Shown here piece after piece: positions 49,541 to 61,734 of a stretch of DNA of 64,000 bases; position 1 is the stretch's first letter, and each line of letters starts with the position of its first letter. A model generated the notes under the pieces. The model searched no databases. It worked only from the letters and a program-made list of their open reading frames with translations, and was not told the DNA's origin. Origin of the DNA: Hormiphora californensis (taxonomy: Eukaryota > Ctenophora > Tentaculata > Cydippida > Pleurobrachiidae); the NCBI GenBank assembly GCA_020137815.1, contig CM035350.1, forward strand, positions 2,927,037 to 2,991,036, written 5' to 3'. The position numbers and the translations under genes were made by a program.

Positions 49541-51490
49541 TACGATCCATTGGGGGGGACGACATGTTAATTGTTAATAAATCACCTCTTTTTTTCGATT
49601 TTGTTAATTAACGTTAATTAACAAAATTAACAAAGTTAACAAATCAGCAAAGACTGTTCTTATTGGTTGATAATACGACTTTAACTGGTTTAATTTTATA
49701 GTTTAATGACTTTTCTAACACTTGGAAAGCGCAGTTCTTTGAGTAAAATCTCTTTCGATCCAGTTATCAACTTTGGAGGAACGGAAATCTTCCCCAGTGA
49801 ATGTAGTGGAGCAGATGGGAAAACCTTGGGAATACTCTTGGACCACAATCTTAATCTTGAACGACAGGTTAACAATGTGAGGAAACAGTGTGGGCTGATA
49901 CTACGGAATCTTTGGCAGTTACACAGATGTTTTGATATTCAAACGAAGATAATGTTGGTGAAACAATTGATTATATCGAGGATTGATTACAGTAATATTC
50001 TGTACTGTGGACTTCCGGCCCGAGTTCTTGGTGGGCTCCAGAAAACACTAAACTCCTGTGTACGCTTTATATTCAACATCCATGGGCATCAAGAGGATTA
50101 CTCGGAATACTTCAGGCAGTGTCATATTTTACCCATCTCCTACAGACTGGACTTCAAAGCCTGTCTAATCGCTTATAAGATAGTCTATGGAACGGCGCCA
50201 GGTTACCTCCAGGAAATGGTTCCTCTTGATAAAAGCTGGGGAGTCTCCAGGACAACAAGGATGACTAGTGTTATTGATCCTTACAGATTAAAACACCCCA
50301 AGATGACCAGTATCAACGCCAATTCTAAATTGAGACGTAGGAGACTATCAGTATTTCTGCCTGCTATTTGGAATGAGCTACCCCTTGAGTTAAGGTCGAT
50401 CCCCAACGTTGATACCTTTAAAGCTCGCCTGAAAACACATCTCTTCGTTGGTGCATTTGGAGTGGGTGATGGGGAACCCATGGCTGAGTTGTAATGTTTG
50501 TTGTAGTTGTGGGGCCTGCGGGCAATCAGTGTCATCCTCTCTCTAGTCATGTTATTAAATCACTATCTGGTATCCTTTTTTGAGCAGGTGTGAGTATAGC
50601 GTGTTTAAAATTATATCTACAGGTTTATGGGACCAGTTATTCCCCCAGTTTGATAAGTCCAGTTAATTTGGTTTTCCATATATTGTCTTTTTCAACCAGA
50701 ATTGTTCGTGTGCGATATTTTTACTCTAGGATATACCGCTCTGATGACTCGTCGGAACATCGCCAATATTTTGACATGTTTCCGTCGGGTATGGGCGGTA
50801 TATAAGCGCGGAATATTATTATTATTATTACATATATACACAAACAAGGCCTCTTCCGATAACCAAAGTCCGACATACATGTTTTTTGGCTCAAAATCGA
50901 TAAAAATCCAAAAGTTACAAATATTTCAATTTAGCGGATAAAATCTCACTTTAACGTGATTTTTTCATTGATAATCGATTCTTTGAACGAAAGAATATGA
51001 TGTACAACGTTTCTGTCGGAAAAAGAAACAAAATATTTCCAAAATCAATTTTTGGTCAAAAATTGAAAATTTGCTTCGCTACAAATCCTTGTGTTTTTTT
51101 TAGAAAAATTGATTTTTGGGATATTTTTGTTTTATGGTAAATTCATGAGTCTTATTTAGTTTTTAGGGTTAAAAAAAGTGGATTAGGGTCAATTGACTTC
51201 AATTGCGGTTTAGTTTGGCTAGTTTTTATTAAAATTTACACAGAGGAACAAATCGCTGTAAAAAAGCCGTAGTAGAGGTAGTGGTGGTGTGTAAATCGTG
51301 CAACATCTTTGCTCGCATAACAAGTGTTAAATACCAAAAACACGTGCTAAAGGTGATTTAGATGGCATAAATGGCATTTGTTAACGTTTGTTAACTTTTT
51401 GTTAATTTTGTTAATAAATCACCTGTTTTCTCGATGTTAATATTAACAAAGTTAACAAAATTAACATGTCGCACCCCCCGATCCATTTTT
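49541..51490. mobile_element. Foldback element split by a LINE insertion
   Basis: GATCCATTGGGGGGGACGAC plus TTAAC-rich sequence at 49541-49640 is inverted at about 51378-51490 (ACATGTCGCACCCCCCGATC). The LINE fragment 49700-50830 lies between the arms. Confidence 0.55.
49690..50830 (+). pseudogene. CR1/L2-type LINE 3' fragment
   Basis: A 262-codon frame (49706-50494) encodes the RT C-terminal part: LSKISFDPVINFGGTEIFPS, LGILLDHNLNLERQVNNV, KQLIISRIDYSNILYCGLPA, then YRLDFKACLIAYKIVYGTAPGYL and RRRLSVFLPAIWNELPLELR. These are typical of CR1/L2 LINEs. The 3' UTR ends in an ATT repeat (about 50813-50830), as CR1-like elements do. The 5' truncation removes the endonuclease and most of the RT. 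The remaining frame is intact. Confidence 0.9.
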
Positions 51491-51553
51491 TTATTGTAAT
51501 ACAATTTGTATACCGGTTTAAAATGTTTTCCCGATAAAAACGTCTTCAGTGAC

Positions 51554-51659
51554 ATGTCTGATGAGATTGAAACGCTCAAGGCGGTGTTTTGCCTTCAACT
51601 TCTAGCGGCTATATCCACTGTCTTATGTGGCATCTACATAACACGCCCTAATGTTCATG
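51554..51659 (+). CDS. Variable first exon e of the BK beta-like gene
   Basis: 106 bases. Encodes MSDEIETLKAVFC, helix LQLLAAISTVLCGIYI, then TRPNVH and the phase-1 donor CAT-G/GTAATA. Closely related to exon f, since both end CGIYITRPNVHG. Confidence 0.8.
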
Positions 51660-51909
51660 GTAATAATTGGGTTTTGATTCGTGAAGTTTTGATTCTTTTG
51701 ATTTTGGTTTAGTGGGTATGTAAACTGCTCTGATTATCCCTCAGTGGCAGCATCAGCTATGCTGTCCCTGGGGGATCTGGGCAGGATACAAGTCTGGATA
51801 GTATTCTTGTTATTATTATCTTAGATAATATCTAATTGATTGACTTTTGAGATTGAAAATCACTGGTGATGATTTATTGATTTGAATCGGTGAAAAAGCC
51901 AACAAACTA

Positions 51910-52081
51910 CAGTCGGACCCCGATTTAACGGCCCCCGATTTAGCGGCACCCCGATTTAACGGCAGCATAATCTTCCCCCGATATGGGAAATTAACATTAT
52001 TTGACCCCGATTTAGCGGACACCCCGATTTAACGGACAAAATCCTTTCCCCCGAGGGTGCCGTTAAATCGGGGTCTGACTG
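51910..52081. mobile_element. pogo/Tigger-like MITE
   Basis: CAGTCGGACCCCGATTTAAC at the left and AAATCGGGGTCTGACTG at the right, flanked by TA (51908-51909 and 52082-52083). Same family as 43552-43738. Confidence 0.8.
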
Positions 52082-52487
52082 TAGTACTACCAGAAGTCCT
52101 GGTGTAGCACAATACAGTTGTCTACATCACGCACTTTTCACACAGCACCTGGACTCAGTTTATATTGGGACTGTTCTCTCTCTATCCCTTTGTGCTGTGT
52201 AGCAAGTTAGAGAATCATGAGACGTGTAGTAGTTTTGCTAAATTGTGGGATCTTTTTGTTCCGTGTTCTCGTACTAACCAGGTATAGCGGAGGGGTTGTC
52301 AGGCACTGACTGTAAGTTGTAACATCTCGCACGCTGCTCGATTTACATTGTCCTCTTTTTTCCAAAAATGTCCTCATGGAACTGAGTAGAGGCCAGGTGT
52401 AATACGAAACAACGGAGGGGAGGTCTCATTTGAAACTAGTACAGCTGCTCTACACCGATTTTTCATAATAGTCACACCTTTAGAAAT

Positions 52488-52605
52488 ATGACTTGTGATG
52501 GTGATATATGGTATAAGACGCTCGAAGGGGTGTTTTACCTTTTATTTGCAGCGGCTTTAAGCGTAATCTTATGTGGCATCTACATAACACGGCCTAATGT
52601 TCACG
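52488..52605 (+). CDS. Variable first exon f of the BK beta-like gene
   Basis: 118 bases, the longest tail: MTCDGDIWYKTLEGVFY, helix LLFAAALSVILCGIYI, then TRPNVH and the phase-1 donor CAC-G/GTAATT. Confidence 0.8.
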
Positions 52606-52931
52606 GTAATTAATTGGGTTTTGATTCGTGAAGTTTTGATATTCTTTTGATTTATGAGATTGAACATATCACTGATCATGATGATTAATTATTGATTTGA
52701 ATATGTGAAACTTCTGTGTGTCCATGTGTGTCTGTGTGTGTTATTGTATTAGTCCCACATGGTGTTGCACAATAGTTGTCTAGCTCACACACACTTTTCA
52801 CAACGCATCATGAGAGGGCCTGCAGTGATTATATTTGATCTGCCAACTGCACAATTAGAAACAGTATCACACTATTGATTGTTTCAGTATTCATATCGAC
52901 TGTTCTCTTGTTTTGTTGTTACACGGTTGTC

Positions 52932-53028
52932 ATGACAAAGTTGAATGATTTTGTTTTGTTCATTGGATTCTGTTCCGTTGTTGCCATTATATGTGGAGGA
53001 TATCTGGTCCTTCAGCCTAACATTCATG
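52932..53028 (+). CDS. Variable first exon g of the BK beta-like gene
   Basis: 97 bases. Encodes MTKLNDFV, helix LFIGFCSVVAIICGGYLV, then LQPNIH and the phase-1 donor CAT-G/GTAAAT. It is the last variable exon before the satellite array. Confidence 0.75.
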
Positions 53029-53387
53029 GTAAATATACCCACACTAGACAGTAGACAATACGTGATTGACTTGGTAGATTTACTTATGATATTGATACGA
53101 ATAGATTGTAGATCCAGGAGTGCCGATTGTCTTTTTTACTTCGTTATTACAGGTATACAATTTTGAGGGGGGCTTACACACAAGGGCATATACATTAATA
53201 TCTCAACGGTGTACATACTACATCATAACAAACTAAAGCTAAAGTGTATAGCTACAGTTACTTTTCAGACACTGACTGTACAGTGTACACTGCGAAGCTG
53301 AAGAGGACGGTCTTATAATGAGACAAACAGTTACACAATATACCTTTACGCAATACAGTGGGACTACTTGTATACACTGTCTCTATT

Positions 53388-56300
53388 TATAGCTGGGAGT
53401 TAATAAATCGGGGTGTTCCGAGAGACTGATCCTAAACTGAGCCAATACACACAGCTAGAGCGGAGAGTCACCGTCATGGTGTGCACTATCACCAGGGTCA
53501 CAATATACAGTCGATGGGGGTTGACTATAACTCTCAACGCATCTAGCCTCTGCCAACAAGTCATGGTGTTGCACTGCACGGAACCCTCCAACTCCGATTC
53601 CTTGTTTAACTAGCCGTACAGCAAGGATCTCGGCTGGATTCGTCTCAGACTAGGCACATATTCCAACACGATAGTAGCAGGAGAGATCAACACTTATACC
53701 AAGCACACAGGGTAGAAACAATCCTACCTAGAGAAAAATGTTACCTTATCCAGAACACAAGGATTGTTTCTACCCTGTGTGCTTGGTATAAGTGTTGATC
53801 TCTCCTGCTACTATCGTGTTGGAATATGTGCCTAGTCTGAGACGAATCCAGCCGAGATCCTTGCTGTACGGCTAGTTAAACAAGGAATCGGAGTTGGAGG
53901 GTTCCGTGCAGTGCAACACCATGACTTGTTGGCAGAGGCTAGATGCGTTGAGAGTTATAGTCAACCCCCATCGACTGTATATTGTGACCCTGGTGATAGT
54001 GCACACCATGACGGTGACTCTCCGCTCTAGCTGTGTGTATTGGCTCAGTTTAGGATCAGTCTCTCGGAACACCCCGATTTATCAATCAAGTATCAATAAC
54101 ATTGTACTTCTCCGAGTTGACTGTGTTAAATACCAATTATAATGGGGCCTACTGATGTCCGATACACACTACCTAGAGAAAAATGTTATCTTATCCAGAA
54201 CACAAGGATTGTTTCTACCCTGTGTGCTTGGTATAAGTGTTGATCTCTCCTGCTACTATCGTGTTGGAATATGTGCCTAGTCTGAGACGAATCCAGCCGA
54301 GATCCTTGCTGTACGGCTAGTTAAACAAGGAATCGGAGTTGGAGGGTTCCGTGCAGTGCAACACCATGACATGTTGGCAGAGGCTAGATGCGTTGAGAGT
54401 TATAGTCAACCCCCATCGACTGTATATTGTGACCCTGGTGATAGTGCACACCATGACGGTGACTCTCCGCTCTAGCTGTGTGTATTGGCTCAGTTTAGGA
54501 TCAGTCTCTCGGAACACCCCGATTTATCAATCAAGTATCAATAACATTGTACTTCTCCGAGTTGACTGTGTTAAATACCAATTATAATGGGGCCTACTGA
54601 TGTCCGATACACACTACCTAGAGAAAAATGTTATCTTATCCAGAACACAAGGATTGTTTCTACCCTGTGTGCTTGGTATAAGTGTTGATCTCTCCTGCTA
54701 CTATCGTGTTGGAATATGTGCCTAGTCTGAGACGAATCCAGCCGAGATCCTTGCTGTACGGCTAGTTAAACAAGGAATCGGAGTTGGAGGGTTCCGTGCA
54801 GTGCAACACCATGACATGTTGGCAGAGGCTAGATGCGTTGAGAGTTATAGTCAACCCCCATCGACTGTATATTGTGACCCTGGTGATAGTGCACACCATG
54901 ACGGTGACTCTCCGCTCTAGCTGTGTGTATTGGCTCAGTTTAGGATCAGTCTCTCGGAACACCCCGATTTATCAATCAAGTATCAATAACATTGTACTTC
55001 TCCGAGTTGACTGTGTTAAATACCAATTATAATGGGGCCTACTGATGTCCGATACACACTACCTAGAGAAAAATGTTATCTTATCCAGAACACAAGGATT
55101 GTTTCTACCCTGTGTGCTTGGTATAAGTGTTGATCTCTCCTGCTACTATCGTGTTGGAATATGTGCCTAGTCTGAGACGAATCCAGCCGAGATCCTTGCT
55201 GTACGGCTAGTTAAACAAGGAATCGGAGTTGGAGGGTTCCGTGCAGTGCAACACCATGACATTGTTGGCAGAGGCTAGATGCGTTGAGAGTTATAGTCAA
55301 CCCCCATCGACTGTATATTGTGACCCTGGTGATAGTGCACACCATGACGGTGACTCTCCGCTCTAGCTGTGTGTATTGGCTCAGTTTAGGATCAGTCTCT
55401 CGGAACACCCCGATTTATCAATCAAGTATCAATAACATTGTACTTCCCCGAGTTGACTGTGTTAAATACCAATTATAATGGGGCCTACTGATGTCCGATA
55501 CACACTACCTAGAGAAAAATGTTACCTTATCCAGAACACAAGGATTGTTTCTACCCTGTGTGCTTGGTATAAGTGTTGATCTCTCCTGCTACTATCGTGT
55601 TGGAATATGTGCCTAGTCTGAGACGAATCCAGCCGAGATCCTTGCTGTACGGCTAGTTAAACAAGGAATCGGAGTTGGAGGGTTCCGTGCAGTGCAACAC
55701 CATGACTTGTTGGCAGAGGCTAGATGCGTTGAGAGTTATAGTCAACCCCCATCGACTGTATATTGTGACCCTGGTGATAGTGCACACCATGACGGTGACT
55801 CTCCGCTCTAGCTGTGTGTATTGGCTCAGTTTAGGATCAGTCTCTCGGAACACCCCGATTTATCAATCAAGTATCAATAACATTGTACTTCCCCGAGTTG
55901 ACTGTGTTAAATACCAATTATAATGGGGCCTACTGATGTCCGATACACACTACCTAGAGAAAAATGTTACCTTATCCAGAACACAAGGATTGTTTCTACC
56001 CTGTGTGCTTGGTATAAGTGTTGATCTCTCCTGCTACTATCGTGTTGGAATATGTGCCTAGTCTGAGACGAATCCAGCCGAGATCCTTGCTGTACGGCTA
56101 GTTAAACAAGGAATCGGAGTTGGAGGGTTCCGTGCAGTGCAACACCATGACTTGTTGGCAGAGGCTAGATGCGTTGAGAGTTATAGTCAACCCCCATCGA
56201 CTGTATATTGTGACCCTGGTGATAGTGCACACCATGACGGTGACTCTCCGCTCTAGCTGTGTGTATTGGCTCAGTTTAGGATCAGTCTCTCGGAACACCC

Positions 56301-59300
56301 CGATTTATCAATCAAGTATCAATAACATTGTACTTCCCCGAGTTGACTGTGTTAAATACCAATTATAATGGGGCCTACTGATGTCCGATACACACTACCT
56401 AGAGAAAAATGTTACCTTATCCAGAACACAAGGATTGTTTCTACCCTGTGTGCTTGGTATAAGTGTTGATCTCTCCTGCTACTATCGTGTTGGAATATGT
56501 GCCTAGTCTGAGACGAATCCAGCCGAGATCCTTGCTGTACGGCTAGTTAAACAAGGAATCGGAGTTGGAGGGTTCCGTGCAGTGCAACACCATGACTTGT
56601 TGGCAGAGGCTAGATGCGTTGAGAGTTATAGTCAACCCCCATCGACTGTATATTGTGACCCTGGTGATAGTGCACACCATGACGGTGACTCTCCGCTCTA
56701 GCTGTGTGTATTGGCTCAGTTTAGGATCAGTCTCTCGGAACACCCCGATTTATCAATCAAGTATCAATAACATTGTACTTCCCCGAGTTGACTGTGTTAA
56801 ATACCAATTATAATGGGGCCTACTGATGTCCGATACACACTACCTAGAGAAAAATGTTACCTTATCCAGAACACAAGGATTGTTTCTACCCTGTGTGCTT
56901 GGTATAAGTGTTGATCTCTCCTGCTACTATCGTGTTGGAATATGTGCCTAGTCTGAGACGAATCCAGCCGAGATCCTTGCTGTACGGCTAGTTAAACAAG
57001 GAATCGGAGTTGGAGGGTTCCGTGCAGTGCAACACCATGACTTGTTGGCAGAGGCTAGATGCGTTGAGAGTTATAGTCAACCCCCATCGACTGTATATTG
57101 TGACCCTGGTGATAGTGCACACCATGACGGTGACTCTCCGCTCTAGCTGTGTGTATTGGCTCAGTTTAGGATCAGTCTCTCGGAACACCCCGATTTATCA
57201 ATCAAGTATCAATAACATTGTACTTCCCCGAGTTGACTGTGTTAAATACCAATTATAATGGGGCCTACTGATGTCCGATACACACTACCTAGAGAAAAAT
57301 GTTACCTTATCCAGAACACAAGGATTGTTTCTACCCTGTGTGCTTGGTATAAGTGTTGATCTCTCCTGCTACTATCGTGTTGGAATATGTGCCTAGTCTG
57401 AGACGAATCCAGCCGAGATCCTTGCTGTACGGCTAGTTAAACAAGGAATCGGAGTTGGAGGGTTCCGTGCAGTGCAACACCATGACTTGTTGGCAGAGGC
57501 TAGATGCGTTGAGAGTTATAGTCAACCCCCATCGACTGTATATTGTGACCCTGGTGATAGTGCACACCATGACGGTGACTCTCCGCTCTAGCTGTGTGTA
57601 TTGGCTCAGTTTAGGATCAGTCTCTCGGAACACCCCGATTTACCAATCAAGTATCAATAACATTGTACTTCCCCGAGTTGACTGTGTTAAATACCAATTA
57701 TAATGGGGCCTACTGATGTCCGATACACACTACCTAGAGAAAAATGTTACCTTATCCAGAACACAAGGATTGTTTCTACCCTGTGTGCTTGGTATAAGTG
57801 TTGATCTCTCCTGCTACTATCGTGTTGGAATATGTGCCTAGTCTGAGACGAATCCAGCCGAGATCCTTGCTGTACGGCTAGTTAAACAAGGAATCGGAGT
57901 TGGAGGGTTCCGTGCAGTGCAACACCATGACTTGTTGGCAGAGGCTAGATGCGTTGAGAGTTATAGTCAACCCCCATCGACTGTATATTGTGACCCTGGT
58001 GATAGTGCACACCATGACGGTGACTCTCCGCTCTAGCTGTGTGTATTGGCTCAGTTTAGGATCAGTCTCTCGGAACACCCCGATTTATCAATCAAGTATC
58101 AATAACATTGTACTTCCCCGAGTTGACTGTGTTAAATACCAATTATAATGGGGCCTACTGATGTCCGATACACACTACCTAGAGAAAAATGTTACCTTAT
58201 CCAGAACACAAGGATTGTTTCTACCCTGTGTGCTTGGTATAAGTGTTGATCTCTCCTGCTACTATCGTGTTGGAATATGTGCCTAGTCTGAGACGAATCC
58301 AGCCGAGATCCTTGCTGTACGGCTAGTTAAACAAGGAATCGGAGTTGGAGGGTTCCGTGCAGTGCAACACCATGACTTGTTGGCAGAGGCTAGATGCGTT
58401 GAGAGTTATAGTCAACCCCCATCGACTGTATATTGTGACCCTGGTGATAGTGCACACCATGACGGTGACTCTCCGCTCTAGCTGTGTGTATTGGCTCAGT
58501 TTAGGATCAGTCTCTCGGAACACCCCGATTTATCAATCAAGTATCAATAACATTGTACTTCCCCGAGTTGACTGTGTTAAATACCAATTATAATGGGGCC
58601 TACTGATGTCCGATACACACTACCTAGAGAAAAATGTTACCTTATCCAGAACACAAGGATTGTTTCTACCCTGTGTGCTTGGTATAAGTGTTGATCTCTC
58701 CTGCTACTATCGTGTTGGAATATGTGCCTAGTCTGAGACGAATCCAGCCGAGATCCTTGCTGTACGGCTAGTTAAACAAGGAATCGGAGTTGGAGGGTTC
58801 CGTGCAGTGCAACACCATGACTTGTTGGCAGAGGCTAGATGCGTTGAGAGTTATAGTCAACCCCCATCGACTGTATATTGTGACCCTGGTGATAGTGCAC
58901 ACCATGACGGTGACTCTCCGCTCTAGCTGTGTGTATTGGCTCAGTTTAGGATCAGTCTCTCGGAACACCCCGATTTATCAATCAAGTATCAATAACATTG
59001 TACTTCCCCGAGTTGACTGTGTTAAATACCAATTATAATGGGGCCTACTGATGTCCGATACACACTACCTAGAGAAAAATGTTACCTTATCCAGAACACA
59101 AGGATTGTTTCTACCCTGTGTGCTTGGTATAAGTGTTGATCTCTCCTGCTACTATCGTGTTGGAATATGTGCCTAGTCTGAGACGAATCCAGCCGAGATC
59201 CTTGCTGTACGGCTAGTTAAACAAGGAATCGGAGTTGGAGGGTTCCGTGCAGTGCAACACCATGACTTGTTGGCAGAGGCTAGATGCGTTGAGAGTTATA

Positions 59301-59329
59301 GTCAACCCCCATCGACTATAGCTGGGAGT
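53388..59329. repeat. 445-bp satellite, ~12.6 direct copies plus one inverted partial copy
   Basis: Direct copies run from about 53724 to 59317 with a 445-bp period. At the left edge a partial unit (53403-53724) is inverted, making a head-to-head junction near 53724. The 13 bases TATAGCTGGGAGT flank both ends (53388-53400 and 59317-59329). Copies differ at only a few sites: copies 2-4 share TTATCTTATCC, others have TTACCTTATCC, and copy 4 has a one-base insertion at CATGACATTG. Identical 66- and 82-codon frames on both strands result from the repeat and show no domain. Confidence 0.97.
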
Positions 59330-59451
59330 CATACAATAACATTATAACAGCTCTGTCACCTTTTGTTAAAAGATCTGTCGTAGCTCTGTTCTTTCTATTC
59401 ATACTGCTGAGAAACTAGTCTCTGTTCTGGCAAGCCTTGTATATGTAGGAT

Positions 59452-59560
59452 ATGCTAAGTTTGCTGAGAGAATTAAAACCATTCTCACCATCTCTCGCTG
59501 TCATATCTTTGGTTGTTATTATTCTTTGTGGTATCTTCATAACAAAACCACATTTAAACG
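59452..59560 (+). CDS. Variable first exon h of the BK beta-like gene
   Basis: 109 bases. Encodes MLSLLRELKPFSPS, helix LAVISLVVIILCGIFI, then TKPHLN and the phase-1 donor AAC-G/GTATGT. Confidence 0.8.
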
Positions 59561-60114
59561 GTATGTTACCCCTCTCTAAACATGTGTATAATAGAAAGCA
59601 TTATTGGTTTGTTGAGTTGAGGGAACCACACACGCCACACCGGGCCATGCAACTGCCAACTTGTCGTTTCACATTTTCTGTCCTCTCCGTGCACTTGTCT
59701 GGCGTTACCAGACCCCTTTTTGATTAGATGCGTTTTGGCATTGCGCTTAGATCGCGGGTCGGCGCCATGCGGAGGCCGCGATATTACAGCCAGAGCCTGA
59801 CGAGCTCGTTTGGTGCTACAGGGACATTCAGTCGAACTCGGCCCGCGGTTCGGAGAGGAAAGACACGGTTCGACCTTCTTAAAACAAAAAAAGACCTGCT
59901 GGTCAACTTGAACTGTTCGTACTGTCTCCGCCCGGTATATTAATAATCGCAGCGGCCAGCAATTAGCCCCGACCACACGACGTCATTGTTGTTGGTGTGT
60001 GTGATAGAATAACAAAGATCGTAAACCACCATCATAGTTGACATTAACGTGGTTTCGTTGATGCCTTACTCCAACTGTAGGGTTAGAACAGTTTGATATA
60101 TTGGTCACGATATA

Positions 60115-60211
60115 ATGGGTTTAGAAGATGAAGATTATTTTTATATCGGTGTTATTGCAGCCATTGTCACCATTTTATGTGGCGTTTACATCACCAAACC
60201 CCATTTACACG
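60115..60211 (+). CDS. Variable first exon i of the BK beta-like gene, nearest to constant exons
   Basis: 97 bases. Encodes an acidic tail MGLEDEDYFY, helix IGVIAAIVTILCGVYI, then TKPHLH and the phase-1 donor CAC-G/GTATGT. It lies 426 bases from the first constant exon. Confidence 0.8.
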
Positions 60212-60636
60212 GTATGTTACCATGGCTGCAGATTTAGTATATACAATGTATTTAGCAGCAGCTAATTGGTTCTCAGTCCTGTTTCTAAACAAACTTTGAT
60301 AATATTTGACTTGTGCAGTGATTCTATAGTTTGTGTGAACATATCTTAATCTACTCCGAAAATGATTTTACGAGTGACAGTTTCTCAGATTGTCTGCTGA
60401 ACTTTGCGAGTAACCAAATGATAACCCCTATCTCCCGATCACCCCCCCCCCATGACCTGTATGGCGGCGCCATACCCCATTTGATTCTCAGTGCGCTCAG
60501 ATGGGTCGCGGCGCCAGACAGCCCATGACCACCACTACAATGCTGAACCCCTTACCCCTCAAATCCCATGGAATATACTAATCATCATTCATCGCCCATA
60601 TTCTACCATTGTTGCTCTAATATCACCCCCTCTCAG

Positions 60637-61443
60637 GTATAAAGTTTGTAGAGGGTGAGTGTAGGGTAACTGCAGCTGCCCAAACTCGGGTTGGTGACTT
60701 TCCAAGATGCTCGTGTGGAAAAAACTGCAACCGAGATTACCCCTGTCTTTCTATCCAGGTTAGTGTGGCATTTGATTTGGGACCCATTACCACTGCAGTA
60801 ACCCATTCGTATTGTTCATACTCTCTTTTTCATTTTATTCAAAAATGAAAGCCTCACGAGGACACAAGATAGTTTGAATTAGCCTTGATATATGAACAAT
60901 GGGCCTACCTGCAGGGTGAATACAGATCATTGGTAGAGACGTCACAGGGAAACTTTAGTGGGTATCTCTACCATAACTACTGGGCGAAGCAGCACGATTG
61001 TGTTTACAAGGTTGAAACATGTGGCAGCTTCGATGACAATATTGGATATGTGTATGACTTCTTCGCTTCAAACATTGCAGTTTATGTGAGTAAGATCATA
61101 GCACTGGCAAGTGCCCCGGGCCCAAAAGGGGGGTGTGGGGGCACAGCCCCCACCATAAACGGGGGTGTGGGGGCAGAGCCCCCACCTTAGAAATACCCTC
61201 TAACTCAAAAAACAAAAGAGAGAGCACACGCAACACTTCTACACACAAGCGCGTGAAAACCTGCCAGTGCTACTATATACCATTGCAGATTTCGGGGTCG
61301 ATAGTGTTGGGTTGCTGTGGTTCCTCCTGAAACCCCTTTAGGGATGCCCAGTCTACTCCTGGTCAGTTCCCGTCCTCATTGCGCCGGTTGTGGTGATCAA
61401 TGTATTTATGGATGGACGCAGAACAATACACAGGGTTTCTTGA
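60637..61443 (+). CDS. Constant exons of a BK-channel beta-subunit-like protein (KCNMB family)
   Basis: Exons 60637-60758, 60915-61085 and 61342-61443 join in phase and accept any of the nine phase-1 first exons, giving proteins of about 156-170 residues (vertebrate KCNMB 190-280). The first reads KFVEGECRVT, then RCSCGKNC then DYPCLSIQ, closely like the KCNMB ectodomain pattern Cys-x-Val...Cys-x-x-Cys-Gly...Cys...YPCL. The second has an N-glycosylation site (NFS), LYHNYW, HDCVYKVETCG, matching the Cys-x-Tyr-x-x-x-Cys block. The third starts with a Cys, then a helix SWSVPVLIAPVVVINVFM and a basic end. Topology is therefore inside-TM1-loop-TM2-inside with eight loop cysteines. KCNMB proteins tune Ca2+-activated K+ channels in the plasma membrane; channel partnership here is inferred. 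An alternative acceptor at 61289 would give a short tail without TM2. Confidence 0.7.
61105..61190. repeat. Two-copy G-rich repeat in the last intron
   Basis: GGGGGTGTGGGGGCACAGCC is repeated once with one change, within the intron between the last two constant exons. Confidence 0.7.
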
Positions 61444-61734
61444 AACGTTTTCGCTAGATCACATAAACATCCAGCATCATCAGCTAAAAGAGAAAGATGT
61501 TAAACATGAGATACAAAAACCCATCACGCTAAAAAACTGCTCAAAAATGGTCAAGCTAAACAATTTTTGCACATTTTTCAACTCATTTTACAACCCGCAG
61601 CCACTCAAAACAGGGACTAGCGCGCGTTTTGCGCGCCAGAGAACGCAACTGTGTCGCGGCGCCCTCCGCCCAGCACTGCAAAACAGTACATGAATTGAAA
61701 AATGTGCAAAATTGTATAAAATGTATAAAATCCC
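61444..61734. other. 3' flank, no gene seen
   Basis: About 290 bases between the stop of the BK beta-like gene and the end of the Penelope-like element. AT-rich with a GCGC patch near 61620-61670. Confidence 0.4.

Noticed and set aside
52217-52285. Possible tenth variable first exon (MRRVVVLLNCGIFLF)
   Set aside because: It has a hydrophobic stretch and a GTATAG donor, but ends in phase 2 and lacks the K/R-P-x-x-x-G end shared by the nine accepted exons.
53408-59038. Repeated 66- and 82-codon ORFs on both strands every 445 bases
   Set aside because: They are carried by a satellite unit with near-identical copies; both strands are open equally, there is no domain, and copy 4 has a one-base indel without consequence. 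Repeat artefact.
60885-61190. 101-codon ORF starting at 60885 as a stand-alone gene
   Set aside because: It is constant exon 3 of the BK beta-like gene read through its donor (GTGAGT at 61086) into intron repeat.
61289-61330. Alternative last exon of the BK beta-like gene after TTGCAG
   Set aside because: It stays in frame but stops after 13 residues and would leave the protein without a second membrane helix; the acceptor at 61341/61342 gives a full TM2.
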